Assembly: GCF_040729435.1 (NCBI RefSeq)
Contig: NZ_CP160398.1
Span: 2,666,001-2,730,000 of the forward strand
Length of the DNA stretch: 64,000 nt
DNA from: Pseudomonas sp. HOU2
GTDB taxonomy: Bacteria > Pseudomonadota > Gammaproteobacteria > Pseudomonadales > Pseudomonadaceae
Direction of reading: 5' to 3'
Part shown: one piece after another, positions 33,078-41,509 of the stretch
How the letters are laid out: each line of letters opens with the position of its first letter
Position numbering within the stretch: position 1 is the stretch's first letter
Notes under the pieces: model-generated
Told to the model about the DNA's origin: nothing
Databases searched by the model: none
What the model saw: only the letters and a program-made list of their open reading frames with translations
Position numbers and translations under genes: made by a program

Positions 33078-33800
33078 CCACGAGACGAAAAACAGGTTTA
33101 CATCTGTTTAAAAAACGTACAGACCTGCTTGCTGTGCGATGAACCTGCAGAAGCAGAAATGCCAATTTGCGTCGCCTGCGAAACCGATCTGCCCTGGCTT
33201 GGCGACCATTGCCAGACCTGCGCTTTGCCTATGCCGGCCGCCGGCCTGACCTGCGGCGAATGCCTGCTAGAGCCGCCGGCGTTCGAACAGGTGGTGGTGC
33301 CCTGGCGTTATGACTTCCCGGTGGACAGTCTGATTACGCGTTTTAAACACAACGCGAAATGGCCGTTTGGTCACTTGCTCGCCGACGTTGCCGGACAATA
33401 CCTGCAACATCGCTTCGATGAAGGTTTGCCGCAACCCGACGTGTTGTTGCCGGTGCCGTTGGCGAACAAACGCTTGCGTAAACGCGGCTTCAATCAAGCG
33501 GCGATGCTGGGGCGCTGGTTGAGCCAACAGCTGGATCTGCCGTTTGAGGAACACGCTTTACGGCGGATCCACGACACCAGCGCCCAACAGGACTTAGACG
33601 CCAAGGCGCGCAAACGCAATTTGCGTCACGCCTTCGCCCTGGCGCCCGGCGTTGAAGTGAAAGGTCGGCACTTCGCATTGATCGATGACGTGCTGACTAC
33701 CGGAGCCACGGCCCAGGCACTGGCGCGACTGCTGAGGGATGCAGGGGCGGCGCGAGTTGACGTGTATTGCTTGGCGCGCACGCCAAAACCCGGAAACTGA
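33066..33800 (+). CDS. comF: ComF family protein (phosphoribosyltransferase fold)
   Basis: 244-aa ComF-type protein. The N-terminal zinc-binding CLLCDEPAE...CVAC and CQTCALP...CGEC pairs are followed by a type I phosphoribosyltransferase domain with the PRPP loop ALIDDVLTTGATA near residue 205. ComF proteins are linked to DNA uptake in competent bacteria; the role in pseudomonads is unclear. ATG 33066 has AAGGA 6 bp upstream. Its first ~12 codons carry the BirA-type operator of divergent bioB. Confidence 0.92.
   Translation: MRCQPRDEKQVYICLKNVQTCLLCDEPAEAEMPICVACETDLPWLGDHCQTCALPMPAAGLTCGECLLEPPAFEQVVVPWRYDFPVDSLITRFKHNAKWPFGHLLADVAGQYLQHRFDEGLPQPDVLLPVPLANKRLRKRGFNQAAMLGRWLSQQLDLPFEEHALRRIHDTSAQQDLDAKARKRNLRHAFALAPGVEVKGRHFALIDDVLTTGATAQALARLLRDAGAARVDVYCLARTPKPGN
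33071..33103. promoter_or_regulatory. BirA-type biotin operator
   Basis: CTGTCAACC (33071-33079), 15-bp spacer, GGTTTACAT (33095-33103). This matches the BirA operator TTGTAAACC-N14-16-GGTTTACAA with three mismatches in total. It overlaps the -35 of the bioB promoter, as expected for repression by BirA carrying biotinyl-AMP. Confidence 0.72.
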
Positions 33801-33812
33801 AACCGACACAAT

Positions 33813-33910
33813 CCCTTGTAGGAGTGAGCCTGCTCGCGATAGCGCAATCACGGCCAACATTGATGCTGACTGTTCCACCGCCATCGCGAGCAGGCTCACT
33901 CCTACAAGGG
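33813..33910. repeat. REP pair, type C
   Basis: Inverted pair starting CCCTTGTAGGAGTGAGCCTG and ending with its reverse complement, between comF and modE. Confidence 0.9.
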
Positions 33911-33990
33911 CACTGTGTTTGGCTTGACTGATGCGTCGCAAGCCGCCAACTTCACTCTCCACCGCCACAGTGAAAAAAAGCACCCACTTC

Positions 33991-34755
33991 ATGTCCCTGC
34001 CCAGCCTGCTCTCCCAGCACATCGTCCGCCGTCCGCAGCGCATCGCCCTTCTGCAACACATTGCCGAACAGGGCTCGATCACCCGCGCGGCAAAAAGCGC
34101 CGGGTTGAGTTACAAGGCCGCCTGGGATGCGATCGATGAGCTGAACAATCTGGCGCAAAAGCCACTGGTGGAGCGCGCCGTCGGCGGCAAGGGCGGCGGT
34201 GGCGCCAGATTGTCCAGCGAAGGTGAGCGGGTGCTGCGTCTGTATCAAAAGCTGCAAGCCTTGCAGGCGCAGGTGCTGGAAGCCGCTGAAGACGCCAGCG
34301 ATCTGGACCTGCTCGGGCGATTGATGCTGCGCACCAGCGCGCGCAACCAACTGCACGGCAAAGTCGTGGCCATCGAAGGTCAGGGCCGCAATGACCTGAT
34401 CCGCCTCGAACTGGCCGAAGGCCTGTGGATCGATGCGCAGATCACTCACGACAGCACCGTGCACCTGGAGCTGCAACCGGGCACCGAAGTGGTGGCATTG
34501 ATCAAGGCCGGCTGGCTTGAATTGTTGGCGGCGGATCAAGCGGCAACATCTGGACACAATCTTCTCAAAGGCACCCTCGAAGCCATTCTCGATGCCGAAG
34601 ACGGCCCCAGCGAAGTGCGCGTCGCCCTGCCCAACGGCCAGACGCTCTGCGCTCTGGCTGAGCCGTTGCTGCTTCGCACTCGCGGGCTCAGCGTCGGGCA
34701 ACCGGTGCAGGTGCAGTTCTCGCCGTCCAATGTGCTGATTGGCACGCCGCTGTAA
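33991..34755 (+). CDS. modE: ModE-type molybdate-responsive regulator
   Basis: 254-aa protein with a LysR-like winged helix (about residues 18-80; ITRAAKSAGLSYKAAWDAID) and two TOBE/molybdate-binding repeats (about 118-182 and 190-252; SARNQLHGKV, GHNLLKGTLEAI). This is the full ModE architecture. No modABC genes are in the window, so the target must lie elsewhere. ATG 33991 (MSLPSLLSQHIVRRPQRIAL) fits family length. Confidence 0.9.
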   Translation: MSLPSLLSQHIVRRPQRIALLQHIAEQGSITRAAKSAGLSYKAAWDAIDELNNLAQKPLVERAVGGKGGGGARLSSEGERVLRLYQKLQALQAQVLEAAEDASDLDLLGRLMLRTSARNQLHGKVVAIEGQGRNDLIRLELAEGLWIDAQITHDSTVHLELQPGTEVVALIKAGWLELLAADQAATSGHNLLKGTLEAILDAEDGPSEVRVALPNGQTLCALAEPLLLRTRGLSVGQPVQVQFSPSNVLIGTPL

Positions 34756-34826
34756 CGGACTTTCTGCAACAAAAACTTCATCGCCTCCCATTAAGGTTGC
34801 TGCCAAAACCAAGCAGGGAGCCTGAT

Positions 34827-36728
34827 GTGAGCCTATTAGAAGAAAACCAATCCACAGATCTGGAAAAGATGGTCGGCCTCAGCCGTCGCGGTTTCATCAG
34901 CGCCGGTGCGTTGTGCGGTGCCGCCATGTTCCTCGGCGGTAACCTGCTCAGCCGCAGCGCACTGGCCACCGGCATCAGCGCCGGCAACAGCCGCCTGCTC
35001 GGTTTCGAGAGCATTCCCGCCGCGACCACCGACGTCATCAGCCTGCCCAAGGGCTACAAGTCTTCGGTGCTGATCAGTTGGGGTCAGCCATTGCACAAGA
35101 ACGCCCCGGCGTTCGACCCGAGCGGCAATGGCACTGCCGCCGCCCAGGAAGTGCAGTTCGGCGACAACAACGACGGCATGAGCCTGTTCGAATTCCCCGA
35201 CGACCGCAACCGTGCGTTGATGGCGATCAACAACGAATACACCAACTACCGCTACCTCTACCCGCACGGCGGCATGCCGCAGTCGGCCGAAGACGTGCGT
35301 AAGGCACTGGCCTGCGAAGGTGTATCGGTAATTGAAGTGCAGCGCAGGAACGGCCAATGGCAGTTCGTTCAGGGCTCGCGCTACAACCGCCGCATCCACG
35401 GCAACTCGCCGCTGCGCATCAGCGGCCCGGCGGCCGGTCATGAGCTGATGAAGACGGCCGCCGACAAGCACGGCAAGAAAGTCCTCGGCACCTTCCAGAA
35501 CTGCGCCAACGGCAAGACACCGTGGGGCACCTATCTGACCTGCGAAGAAAACTTCACCGACTGCTTCGGCAGCAGCAACGCCCAGCAGCAGTTCGACCCA
35601 GCGCAAAAGCGCTACGGCGTGTCGGCCGCCAGTCGCGAAATCAACTGGCACCCGTTCGACCCGCGCTTCGACATGGCCAAAAACCCCAACGAACTCAACC
35701 GGCACGGCTGGGTTGTGGAAATCGATCCGTTCGATCCGCAATCGACCCCGGTCAAACGCACCGCCCTTGGTCGCTTCAAGCATGAAAACGCCGCCCTGGC
35801 CGAGACCGACGACGGTCGCGCCGTGGTGTACATGGGCGACGACGAGCGTGGCGAGTTCATCTACAAATTCGTCAGCCGCGACCGCATCAACCATCGCAAC
35901 CCGAAAGCCAACCGCGACATCCTCGACCACGGGACCCTGTACGTGGCCAAGTTCGACGCCGGAGACGGCAATCCGGATCACCCGAAAGGCCAGGGCCAGT
36001 GGATCGAACTGACCCACGGCAAGAACGGCATCGACGCCAGCAGCGGTTTCGCCGATCAGGCCGAAGTGCTGATCCATGCCCGCCTCGCCGCCAGTGTGGT
36101 CGGCGCCACGCGTATGGACCGCCCGGAGTGGATCGTGGTCAGTCCGAAGGACGGCCAGGTCTATTGCACCCTGACCAACAACGCCAAACGTGGCGAAGAC
36201 GGCCAGCCGGTGGGCGGGCCGAACCCGCGCGAGAAGAACGTCTACGGGCAAATCCTGCGCTGGCGCACCGACCGCGACGATCACGCGTCGAAGACGTTTG
36301 CCTGGGATCTGTTCGTGGTTGCCGGCAACCCGGGGGTGCACGCCGGTACGCCGAAGGGCGGATCGAAGAACATCACCCCGCAGAACATGTTCAACAGCCC
36401 GGACGGGCTGGGCTTCGACAAGGCCGGGCGCTTGTGGATTCTCACCGACGGCGACTCGAGCAATGCCGGGGACTTTGCCGGGATGGGCAACAACCAGATG
36501 CTCTGCGCCGATCCCAGGACCGGCGAGATCCGCCGCTTCATGGTCGGGCCGATTGGTTGCGAAGTCACCGGGATCAGCTTCTCGCCGGATCAGAAAACCC
36601 TGTTTGTCGGGATTCAGCATCCGGGCGAAAACGGCGGCTCGACCTTCCCCGAGCATCTGCCGAACGGCAAGCCGCGCTCCTCGGTGATGGCGATTACCCG
36701 TGAGGATGGCGGAATAGTCGGCGCCTGA
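34827..36728 (+). CDS. PhoX-family (DUF839) Tat-exported phosphatase-like protein
   Basis: 633-aa secreted protein of the PhoX/DUF839 family. The start is GTG 34827, with GGGAG 6 bp upstream. A Tat signal peptide with twin Arg20-Arg21 (LSRRGFISAGALCG) is followed by a hydrophobic stretch ending SRSALA. Conserved PhoX segments include TPWGTYLTCEENFTD, GRFKHENAAL, SPDGLGFDKAGRLWI and HPGENGGSTFPEHLPNG. PhoX enzymes are Ca/Fe-dependent alkaline phosphatases; the substrate here is inferred only from family. Confidence 0.88.
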   Translation: MSLLEENQSTDLEKMVGLSRRGFISAGALCGAAMFLGGNLLSRSALATGISAGNSRLLGFESIPAATTDVISLPKGYKSSVLISWGQPLHKNAPAFDPSGNGTAAAQEVQFGDNNDGMSLFEFPDDRNRALMAINNEYTNYRYLYPHGGMPQSAEDVRKALACEGVSVIEVQRRNGQWQFVQGSRYNRRIHGNSPLRISGPAAGHELMKTAADKHGKKVLGTFQNCANGKTPWGTYLTCEENFTDCFGSSNAQQQFDPAQKRYGVSAASREINWHPFDPRFDMAKNPNELNRHGWVVEIDPFDPQSTPVKRTALGRFKHENAALAETDDGRAVVYMGDDERGEFIYKFVSRDRINHRNPKANRDILDHGTLYVAKFDAGDGNPDHPKGQGQWIELTHGKNGIDASSGFADQAEVLIHARLAASVVGATRMDRPEWIVVSPKDGQVYCTLTNNAKRGEDGQPVGGPNPREKNVYGQILRWRTDRDDHASKTFAWDLFVVAGNPGVHAGTPKGGSKNITPQNMFNSPDGLGFDKAGRLWILTDGDSSNAGDFAGMGNNQMLCADPRTGEIRRFMVGPIGCEVTGISFSPDQKTLFVGIQHPGENGGSTFPEHLPNGKPRSSVMAITREDGGIVGA

Positions 36729-36736
36729 CAGGCCTA

Positions 36737-36818
36737 ATCGCTGGCAAGCCAGCTCCCACAGGTTCTGCGCTAATTTGAAAATAGTGCAAGACTTTGTGGG
36801 AGCTGGCTTGCCAGCGAT
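36737..36818. repeat. REP pair, type A
   Basis: ATCGCTGGCAAGCCAGCTCC and its reverse complement, 30 bp apart, between the PhoX-like gene and srkA. Confidence 0.9.
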
Positions 36819-36910
36819 AGCGTCCTCCCAGACACCAGCCACCTCCCCCGCTGCCATCTGCGCTACCATGCTGGGCCGGACGCGGCAGCCTGCTGCGCGC
36901 AGGAGTCAGC

Positions 36911-37885
36911 ATGGCCCACCCGTTTGAAACCCTCACACCCGATCTCGTGCTCGATGCCGTCGAAAGCATCGGCTTCCTGAGTGACGCGCGCATTCTGGCG
37001 CTCAACAGCTACGAAAACCGCGTCTACCAGGTCGGCATCGAAGACTCCGAACCGCTGATCGCCAAGTTCTACCGTCCGCAGCGCTGGACCAACGAAGCCA
37101 TCCTCGAAGAACACCAGTTCACCTTCGAGCTGGCCGATGTCGAAATCCCGGTGGTGGCGCCGCTGATCCACAACGGCCAGACCCTGCACGAACACGCCGG
37201 TTTCCGTTTCACCCTGTTCCCTCGTCGTGGCGGGCGTGCGCCGGAGCCGGGCAATCTTGATCAGCTGTATCGCCTCGGCCAGTTGCTCGGGCGCATTCAC
37301 GCCGTCGGCGCCACCAAGCCGTTCGCACACCGCGAAGCGCTCGCCGTGCAGAACTTCGGCCACGCCTCGCTGAACACTTTGCTCGAAGGCAATTTCATTC
37401 CCAAGAGCCTGCTGCCGGCCTATGAGTCTGTCGCCCGCGATCTGCTTAAACGCGTGGAAGATGCGTATGCCAACACACCGCACCAGAACATCCGCATGCA
37501 CGGCGACTGCCATCCCGGCAACATGATGTGCCGCGACGAGATGTTCCACATCGTCGACCTCGACGACTGCCGCATGGGCCCGGCGGTGCAGGACATCTGG
37601 ATGATGCTGGCGGGCGACCGTCAGGATTGCCTCGGCCAGCTCTCGGAGCTGATGGATGGCTACAACGAATTCCATGACTTCGACCCGCGCGAACTGGCGC
37701 TGATCGAACCGCTGCGCGCCCTGCGCCTGATGCATTACAGCGCCTGGCTGGCGCGGCGCTGGGACGACCCGGCGTTCCCGCACAGCTTTCCGTGGTTTGG
37801 TACGGAACGGTATTGGGGCGATCAGGTGTTGGCGCTACGCGAACAGCTGTCGGCGCTCAACGAAGAACCTTTGAAGTTGTTCTGA
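36911..37885 (+). CDS. srkA: Stress response kinase A (YihE/RdoA)
   Basis: 324-aa APH-like Ser/Thr kinase that counters stress-induced death in enterobacteria. Catalytic loop HGDCHPGNMM and metal motif IVDLDDCRMGP are intact; the N-terminal NSYENRVYQVGIED segment is typical of YihE. ATG 36911 follows AGGAG. Confidence 0.93.
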   Translation: MAHPFETLTPDLVLDAVESIGFLSDARILALNSYENRVYQVGIEDSEPLIAKFYRPQRWTNEAILEEHQFTFELADVEIPVVAPLIHNGQTLHEHAGFRFTLFPRRGGRAPEPGNLDQLYRLGQLLGRIHAVGATKPFAHREALAVQNFGHASLNTLLEGNFIPKSLLPAYESVARDLLKRVEDAYANTPHQNIRMHGDCHPGNMMCRDEMFHIVDLDDCRMGPAVQDIWMMLAGDRQDCLGQLSELMDGYNEFHDFDPRELALIEPLRALRLMHYSAWLARRWDDPAFPHSFPWFGTERYWGDQVLALREQLSALNEEPLKLF

Positions 37886-37889
37886 TTTA

Positions 37890-37956
37890 AAGATCAAAAG
37901 ATCGCAGCCTTCGGCAGCTCCTACATGGGAATGCGTTCCCCCTGTAGGAGCTGCCG
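37890..37956. repeat. REP pair, type D, broken by the IS element
   Basis: GATCAAAAGATCGCAGCC...GGCAGCTCCTACA and the facing CCTGTAGGAGCTGCCG. The second palindrome stops at 37956 and resumes after the IS with CCGCAGGCTGCGATC (39180-39194). The intact element is seen at 47297-47379. Confidence 0.88.
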
Positions 37957-38013
37957 TGTTGTGGTCGAATTTTTTTAGACCATGATGTAGGAGCGTCGAT
38001 TTAAGGAAGCATC

Positions 38014-38310
38014 ATGGGATATCGGGTTGTCACGTCAGAGGAAAAAGCAGAAGCCATTCGCTTGGTCGTGGAGATGAATTACTCCACCCCTAAAGCCTGT
38101 GAAGCTACTGGTGTGGGCCCTACGGCCCTGCGTCGCTGGGTTTCGCGCTGGCGTCGAGAGCAGGAAGGCATGTCGCAGCCACCGCGATTGCAGGATCAGG
38201 AACTGATCGAATCGCTCCAGGCAAAGCTGGCACTGCTTGAAGCCGAGAACCAAGTACTAAAAAAGCAATTGCCCTCTCATCTAAAGGTTCTGTTCGGTCG
38301 AACCAAGTGA
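38014..38310 (+). CDS. IS3-family transposase OrfA
   Basis: 98-aa helix-turn-helix protein (EEKAEAIRLVVEMNYSTPKACEATGVGPTALRRWVSRWR split as one HTH) with a leucine-zipper-like coiled coil (LQAKLALLEAENQVLKKQL). It overlaps orfB. An A-AAA-AAG slippery site at 38259-38265 and an open -1 frame up to orfB allow a fused OrfAB transposase by programmed frameshifting. Confidence 0.92.
   Translation: MGYRVVTSEEKAEAIRLVVEMNYSTPKACEATGVGPTALRRWVSRWRREQEGMSQPPRLQDQELIESLQAKLALLEAENQVLKKQLPSHLKVLFGRTK
38259..38265 (+). promoter_or_regulatory. Programmed -1 frameshift heptamer in the IS
   Basis: AAAAAAG in the register A-AAA-AAG of orfA; the -1 frame is open from here through orfB. Confidence 0.75.
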
Positions 38311-39140
38311 TTGATGGCGTTCGAGGTGCAATGTCGATTCGGCGCATGTGCTCAGTGCTTGGCGTTGCTCGAAGCAGCTATTACACCAAGCGTAAACCCA
38401 AGCGCCTGAAGCCTGAACTGCGCTTGCTGAGGCGTAAACTTCGTGCGATGCATAAAGAACATCGTGAGGCGTTAGGTACTCGTGGGTTTTCCAGAGAGCT
38501 AAGAAAAGAGGGGATTTTTATTGGGCGCTGTCGAATGCGCACGCTGATCAACACCTTTGGTCTACACCGACGCAGACCGCGTTATGCCCACTATCGACGC
38601 GCTACGAAACCAGCGATTGTTGCACCGAACATACTTGATCGGCGTTTTAATCCGACCCAGCCAGACACACTTTGGGCCGGTGACATTACCTACATCCGAG
38701 TCGGAAATAGCTGGCTTTATCTGGCGGTGGTGATGGATCTGTTTTCACGCAGAATTGTGGGTTGGGCCTGTTCCCGAACTGCCGATGCTGAACTGTCTGC
38801 AAGGGCGCTAAGGTTAGCAGTGTCACTACGCCGTCCGATGCCTGCGTTGCTATTTCACTCAGACCAGGGCTGCCAGTACACCGCTGATCGATTTGTTGGC
38901 TGCTTGGCAGAAAACCGGATCGTTCAGAGCATGAGTCGTCGAGGAAACTGCTGGGATAACGCAGTGGTTGAGCGCTATTTCAGGACGTTGAAACACGATT
39001 GGATGCCGGAAAACGGCTACCAAAACCATTTCGAAGCGGAGAAGGATGTGATGAATTTTGTTCATCACTACAACCATCGTCGTTGCCACTCTGCCTCGAA
39101 CCACTTGCCGCCTGCGCTGTTTGAGCAGCAGGCGGCCTAA
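38307..39140 (+). CDS. IS3-family transposase OrfB (DDE integrase)
   Basis: 277-aa catalytic part with rve domain. The DDE residues are in WAGDITYI, FHSDQGCQY and WDNAVVERYF. The N-terminal HTH_21 region begins GVRGAMSIRRMCSVLGVAR. The GTG at 38307 is probably not used alone; the active product is likely the OrfAB fusion. Confidence 0.93.
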   Translation: MIDGVRGAMSIRRMCSVLGVARSSYYTKRKPKRLKPELRLLRRKLRAMHKEHREALGTRGFSRELRKEGIFIGRCRMRTLINTFGLHRRRPRYAHYRRATKPAIVAPNILDRRFNPTQPDTLWAGDITYIRVGNSWLYLAVVMDLFSRRIVGWACSRTADAELSARALRLAVSLRRPMPALLFHSDQGCQYTADRFVGCLAENRIVQSMSRRGNCWDNAVVERYFRTLKHDWMPENGYQNHFEAEKDVMNFVHHYNHRRCHSASNHLPPALFEQQAA

Positions 39141-39273
39141 TACTCCTACGGAGTGGTTTAAAAAAACTGAACCACTACACCGCAGGCTGCGATCTTTTTG
39201 CTTTCTGGCACGACACATCTATACAACCTCCTTACAATCCCTGCTTTGTCAGCTGCCTAAGCAAGGATTCTGC

Positions 39274-40161
39274 ATGCAAGCCGCCAACCCGCGTCGCGGG
39301 TACATTCTGGGCCTGAGTGCCTACATCATCTGGGGCCTGTTCCCGATCTACTTCAAAGCCATCGCCGAAGTCCCCGCTGTCGAGATCATCATTCACCGCG
39401 TGTTGTGGTCGGCGCTGTTCGGCGCCTTGCTGCTGATGGTGTGGAAGCATCCGGGCTGGTTGCGCGAGTTGCTCGACAACCCCAGGCGTCTGGCGATTCT
39501 GGCCCTGAGCGGCACCCTGATCGCGGCCAACTGGCTGACCTACGTGTGGTCGGTGAACAACGGGCGCATGCTCGAAGCGAGCCTCGGTTACTACATCAAC
39601 CCGTTGGTCAACGTGCTGCTGGGGATGCTGATTCTCGGCGAACGTCTGCGGCGCATGCAGTGGATCGCGGTGGGGTTGGCGGCCGTTGGCGTGGCGCAGC
39701 AGGTGTGGCAGGTCGGCAGTCTGCCGTGGGTCTCGCTGGTGCTGGCGCTGACCTTCGGTTTTTACGGCTTGATCCGCAAACAGGCGCCGGTCAAGGCCTT
39801 GCCGGGGCTGGTGGTGGAAACCTGGATGCTGGTACCGATTGCCGTGGCCTGGCTGCTGTTCAACCAGACCGCAACCAGCGCACAACCGGAATTCTGGACC
39901 ACTTCCCAAGCCTGGTGGCTGGTCGCGGCGGGTCCTGTGACGCTCATCCCGCTGGTCTGTTTCAACGCTGCCACCCGGCACCTGCCCTACACCACCATCG
40001 GTTTCCTCCAGTACACCGCGCCAACCCTGGTGCTGCTGCAGGCGGTGCTGCTGTTTGGTGAGCACTTGTCGTCGAGCACGCTGATCGCGTTCATCTTCAT
40101 CTGGGCCGGTCTGGCCGTTTACAGCGTCGATGCGGTGATCAGCTTGCGCCGGCGCAGCTGA
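39274..40161 (+). CDS. rarD: EamA/RarD family transporter
   Basis: 295-aa inner-membrane protein with ten predicted helices in two EamA halves. N-terminus GYILGLSAYIIWGLFPIYFK and the ANWLTYVWSVNNGRMLEASL segment are typical of RarD. ATG 39274 is used; the longer open frame upstream runs through IS sequence. The substrate is unknown (named for chloramphenicol sensitivity). Confidence 0.9.
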   Translation: MQAANPRRGYILGLSAYIIWGLFPIYFKAIAEVPAVEIIIHRVLWSALFGALLLMVWKHPGWLRELLDNPRRLAILALSGTLIAANWLTYVWSVNNGRMLEASLGYYINPLVNVLLGMLILGERLRRMQWIAVGLAAVGVAQQVWQVGSLPWVSLVLALTFGFYGLIRKQAPVKALPGLVVETWMLVPIAVAWLLFNQTATSAQPEFWTTSQAWWLVAAGPVTLIPLVCFNAATRHLPYTTIGFLQYTAPTLVLLQAVLLFGEHLSSSTLIAFIFIWAGLAVYSVDAVISLRRRS

Positions 40162-40348
40162 TCAAAAAACGCACAAAGCTTCGCAGGCCACGGTTCTCGT
40201 GGTCTGCAACGTTCCTTCCCAAGGTTATCCACAGCGTGATCCCCGCCGTTTGTGCGCAAGTCACTGAATGCTGGCGGTTTTTTGATCAACTTCCGGAAAG
40301 CCACGGCCAGCGTGGCGTTGCGCCCGGTCTCTACAGGTTATCCACAGG
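40160..40348. repeat. Duplicated DnaA-box module between rarD and gcvR-like gene
   Basis: Two related units, 40160-40235 and 40284-40348. Each has, in order, GATCAA, AAAGC, a GCCACGG...CGTGG hairpin and AGGTTATCCACAG. The DnaA boxes TTATCCACA at 40225-40233 and 40338-40346 are perfect and in the same orientation. A third, imperfect box (ACTGGATAA, inverted) is at 40364-40372. This is not oriC, as no dnaA/rpmH/gidA genes are nearby. Confidence 0.75.
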
Positions 40349-40384
40349 CAGGTGCACGTTAAAACTGGATAACCCAAGCACCGC

Positions 40385-40903
40385 TTAAAGGTCTGTGCGC
40401 AGCACCAGTTCGACCATCAGATCATCGGCCAGGGTTTCCAGCCGCGATTGCAGCACGTCCAGCGACAGGGTCAGCGGCACCGCGAGGATCGCTTCGGCGT
40501 GAAACAACGGCTCGCTGCTCATCGGCGCCGGGCGCACTTCGGTCACCAGCCGTTCGATGTTCACCCCCTGTTCGCTGAGCAAGCGGGTGATGTCGCGCAC
40601 GATGCCCGGGCGGTCATTGCCCACCAATTCCATGGCGATCGGTTTCCAGGTGCAGGACTGCTCGATGCCACTCTCGGCGATCAGCACGCGAATGCCTTGT
40701 GCCGACAGTGCTTGTAGGGAATCGACTAATTCGTCGTAAGCCTCCGCCGGTACGCCCACCCGCAGAATCCCGGCGAACTGCCCGGCCATCCGTGACATGC
40801 GGCTTTCCAGCCAGTTGCCGCCGTGCTCAGCGATGCATAGGGCGATGCGCTCGACCTGCCCGGGTTTGTCCGGAGCAAACACGGTGAGTACGAGATGGTC
40901 CAT
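40385..40903 (-). CDS. GcvR-like double ACT-domain protein
   Basis: 172 aa with two ACT domains (about residues 3-80, LVLTVFAPDKPGQVERIALCIAEHGGN split; and 88-165, KPIAMELVGNDRPGIVRDIT). This is the glycine cleavage repressor (GcvR) type. In enterobacteria GcvR binds glycine and GcvA; no gcv genes are here, so the partner is unknown. Confidence 0.85.
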   Translation of the reverse strand: MDHLVLTVFAPDKPGQVERIALCIAEHGGNWLESRMSRMAGQFAGILRVGVPAEAYDELVDSLQALSAQGIRVLIAESGIEQSCTWKPIAMELVGNDRPGIVRDITRLLSEQGVNIERLVTEVRPAPMSSEPLFHAEAILAVPLTLSLDVLQSRLETLADDLMVELVLRTDL

Positions 40904-40993
40904 GGCGCCGCCCTCTTGTCATGACTTTTGTTATAGAAAGGCAAGTATAGGCAAGCGTCGACATTCAGCCGCCATGCTCAAGTGAACAACACC

Positions 40994-41101
40994 TGTGGCG
41001 AGGGAGCTTGCTCCCGCTGGCGGCCGCAGGACGCCCTCTCCAGTCAGTCATATCTGTTGCGGGTGCTTCGCACCCGAGCGGGAGCAAGCTCCCTCGCCAC
41101 A
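40994..41101. repeat. REP pair, type B
   Basis: Inverted pair TGTGGCGAGGGAGCTTGCTC...and reverse complement around a 60-bp core. Other type B pairs: 43777, 48988, 59360, 62535. Confidence 0.9.
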
Positions 41102-41509
41102 AATGCAGGTTCATCGACGCTGAATGGAAGCTGCACAGTATTTATGTGTACAACTTTTTATATTTAGCTGGAACAATCCGATGGTTTTTTGAGAACATCC
41201 CGTTCCGCGACGTGACCGCAATGCGTCATGAGGTCGCAGAACGACGTAATTAGTCTGATTTTCACAAGCGCAACGCATCATGTAGTATGCCTCGGCGCGC
41301 ACTACATAACGCTGGATCGATGTCTGCCCAAGGCACGTTCGCAACCCTGAAAGCCCCGTCAGCAAGGCCCCCAAGCCGTTGATTGGTCCCAGCCCAGCCG
41401 CCAGCAATGGCATGTACTGGTCGGAAGGTTTGTGGTTTAAATGGCCAGAGGCTTCATTGTCAAATTGAAGAGCTGAAAAGCGAAATAGCTGAGCAGAGTG
41501 AGGCAAGCA
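41102..41509. other. AT-richer leader region before glcB
   Basis: About 400 bp without a supported gene between the REP pair and glcB. It contains the candidate promoter at 41261-41288, which would give an untranslated leader of about 215 nt. No Shine-Dalgarno-led small reading frame is convincing. A structured or regulatory leader is possible but nothing decisive is seen. Confidence 0.4.
41261..41288 (+). promoter_or_regulatory. Candidate glcB promoter
   Basis: TTCACA (41261-41266), 16-bp spacer, TAGTAT (41283-41288) preceded directly by TG. Four to five of six matches per box. Inference only. Confidence 0.35.

Larger units (their letters stand above)
37957..39179 (+). mobile_element. Complete IS3-family insertion sequence
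   Basis: 1223-bp element bounded by imperfect inverted repeats TGTTGTGGTCGAATTTTTTT at the left and TGTAGTGGTTCAGTTTTTTT (reverse complement of the right end). It is flanked by a 3-bp target duplication CCG (37954-37956 and 39180-39182). It carries orfA and orfB overlapping in a -1 phase with an AAAAAAG slippery heptamer. The element splits a type D REP palindrome. Both genes and both ends look intact, so it may still be active. Confidence 0.93.

Noticed and set aside
34836..36869. 677-codon minus-strand frame opposite the PhoX-like gene
   Set aside because: Shadow of the PhoX-like gene, which has a Tat signal and ribosome binding site on the plus strand.
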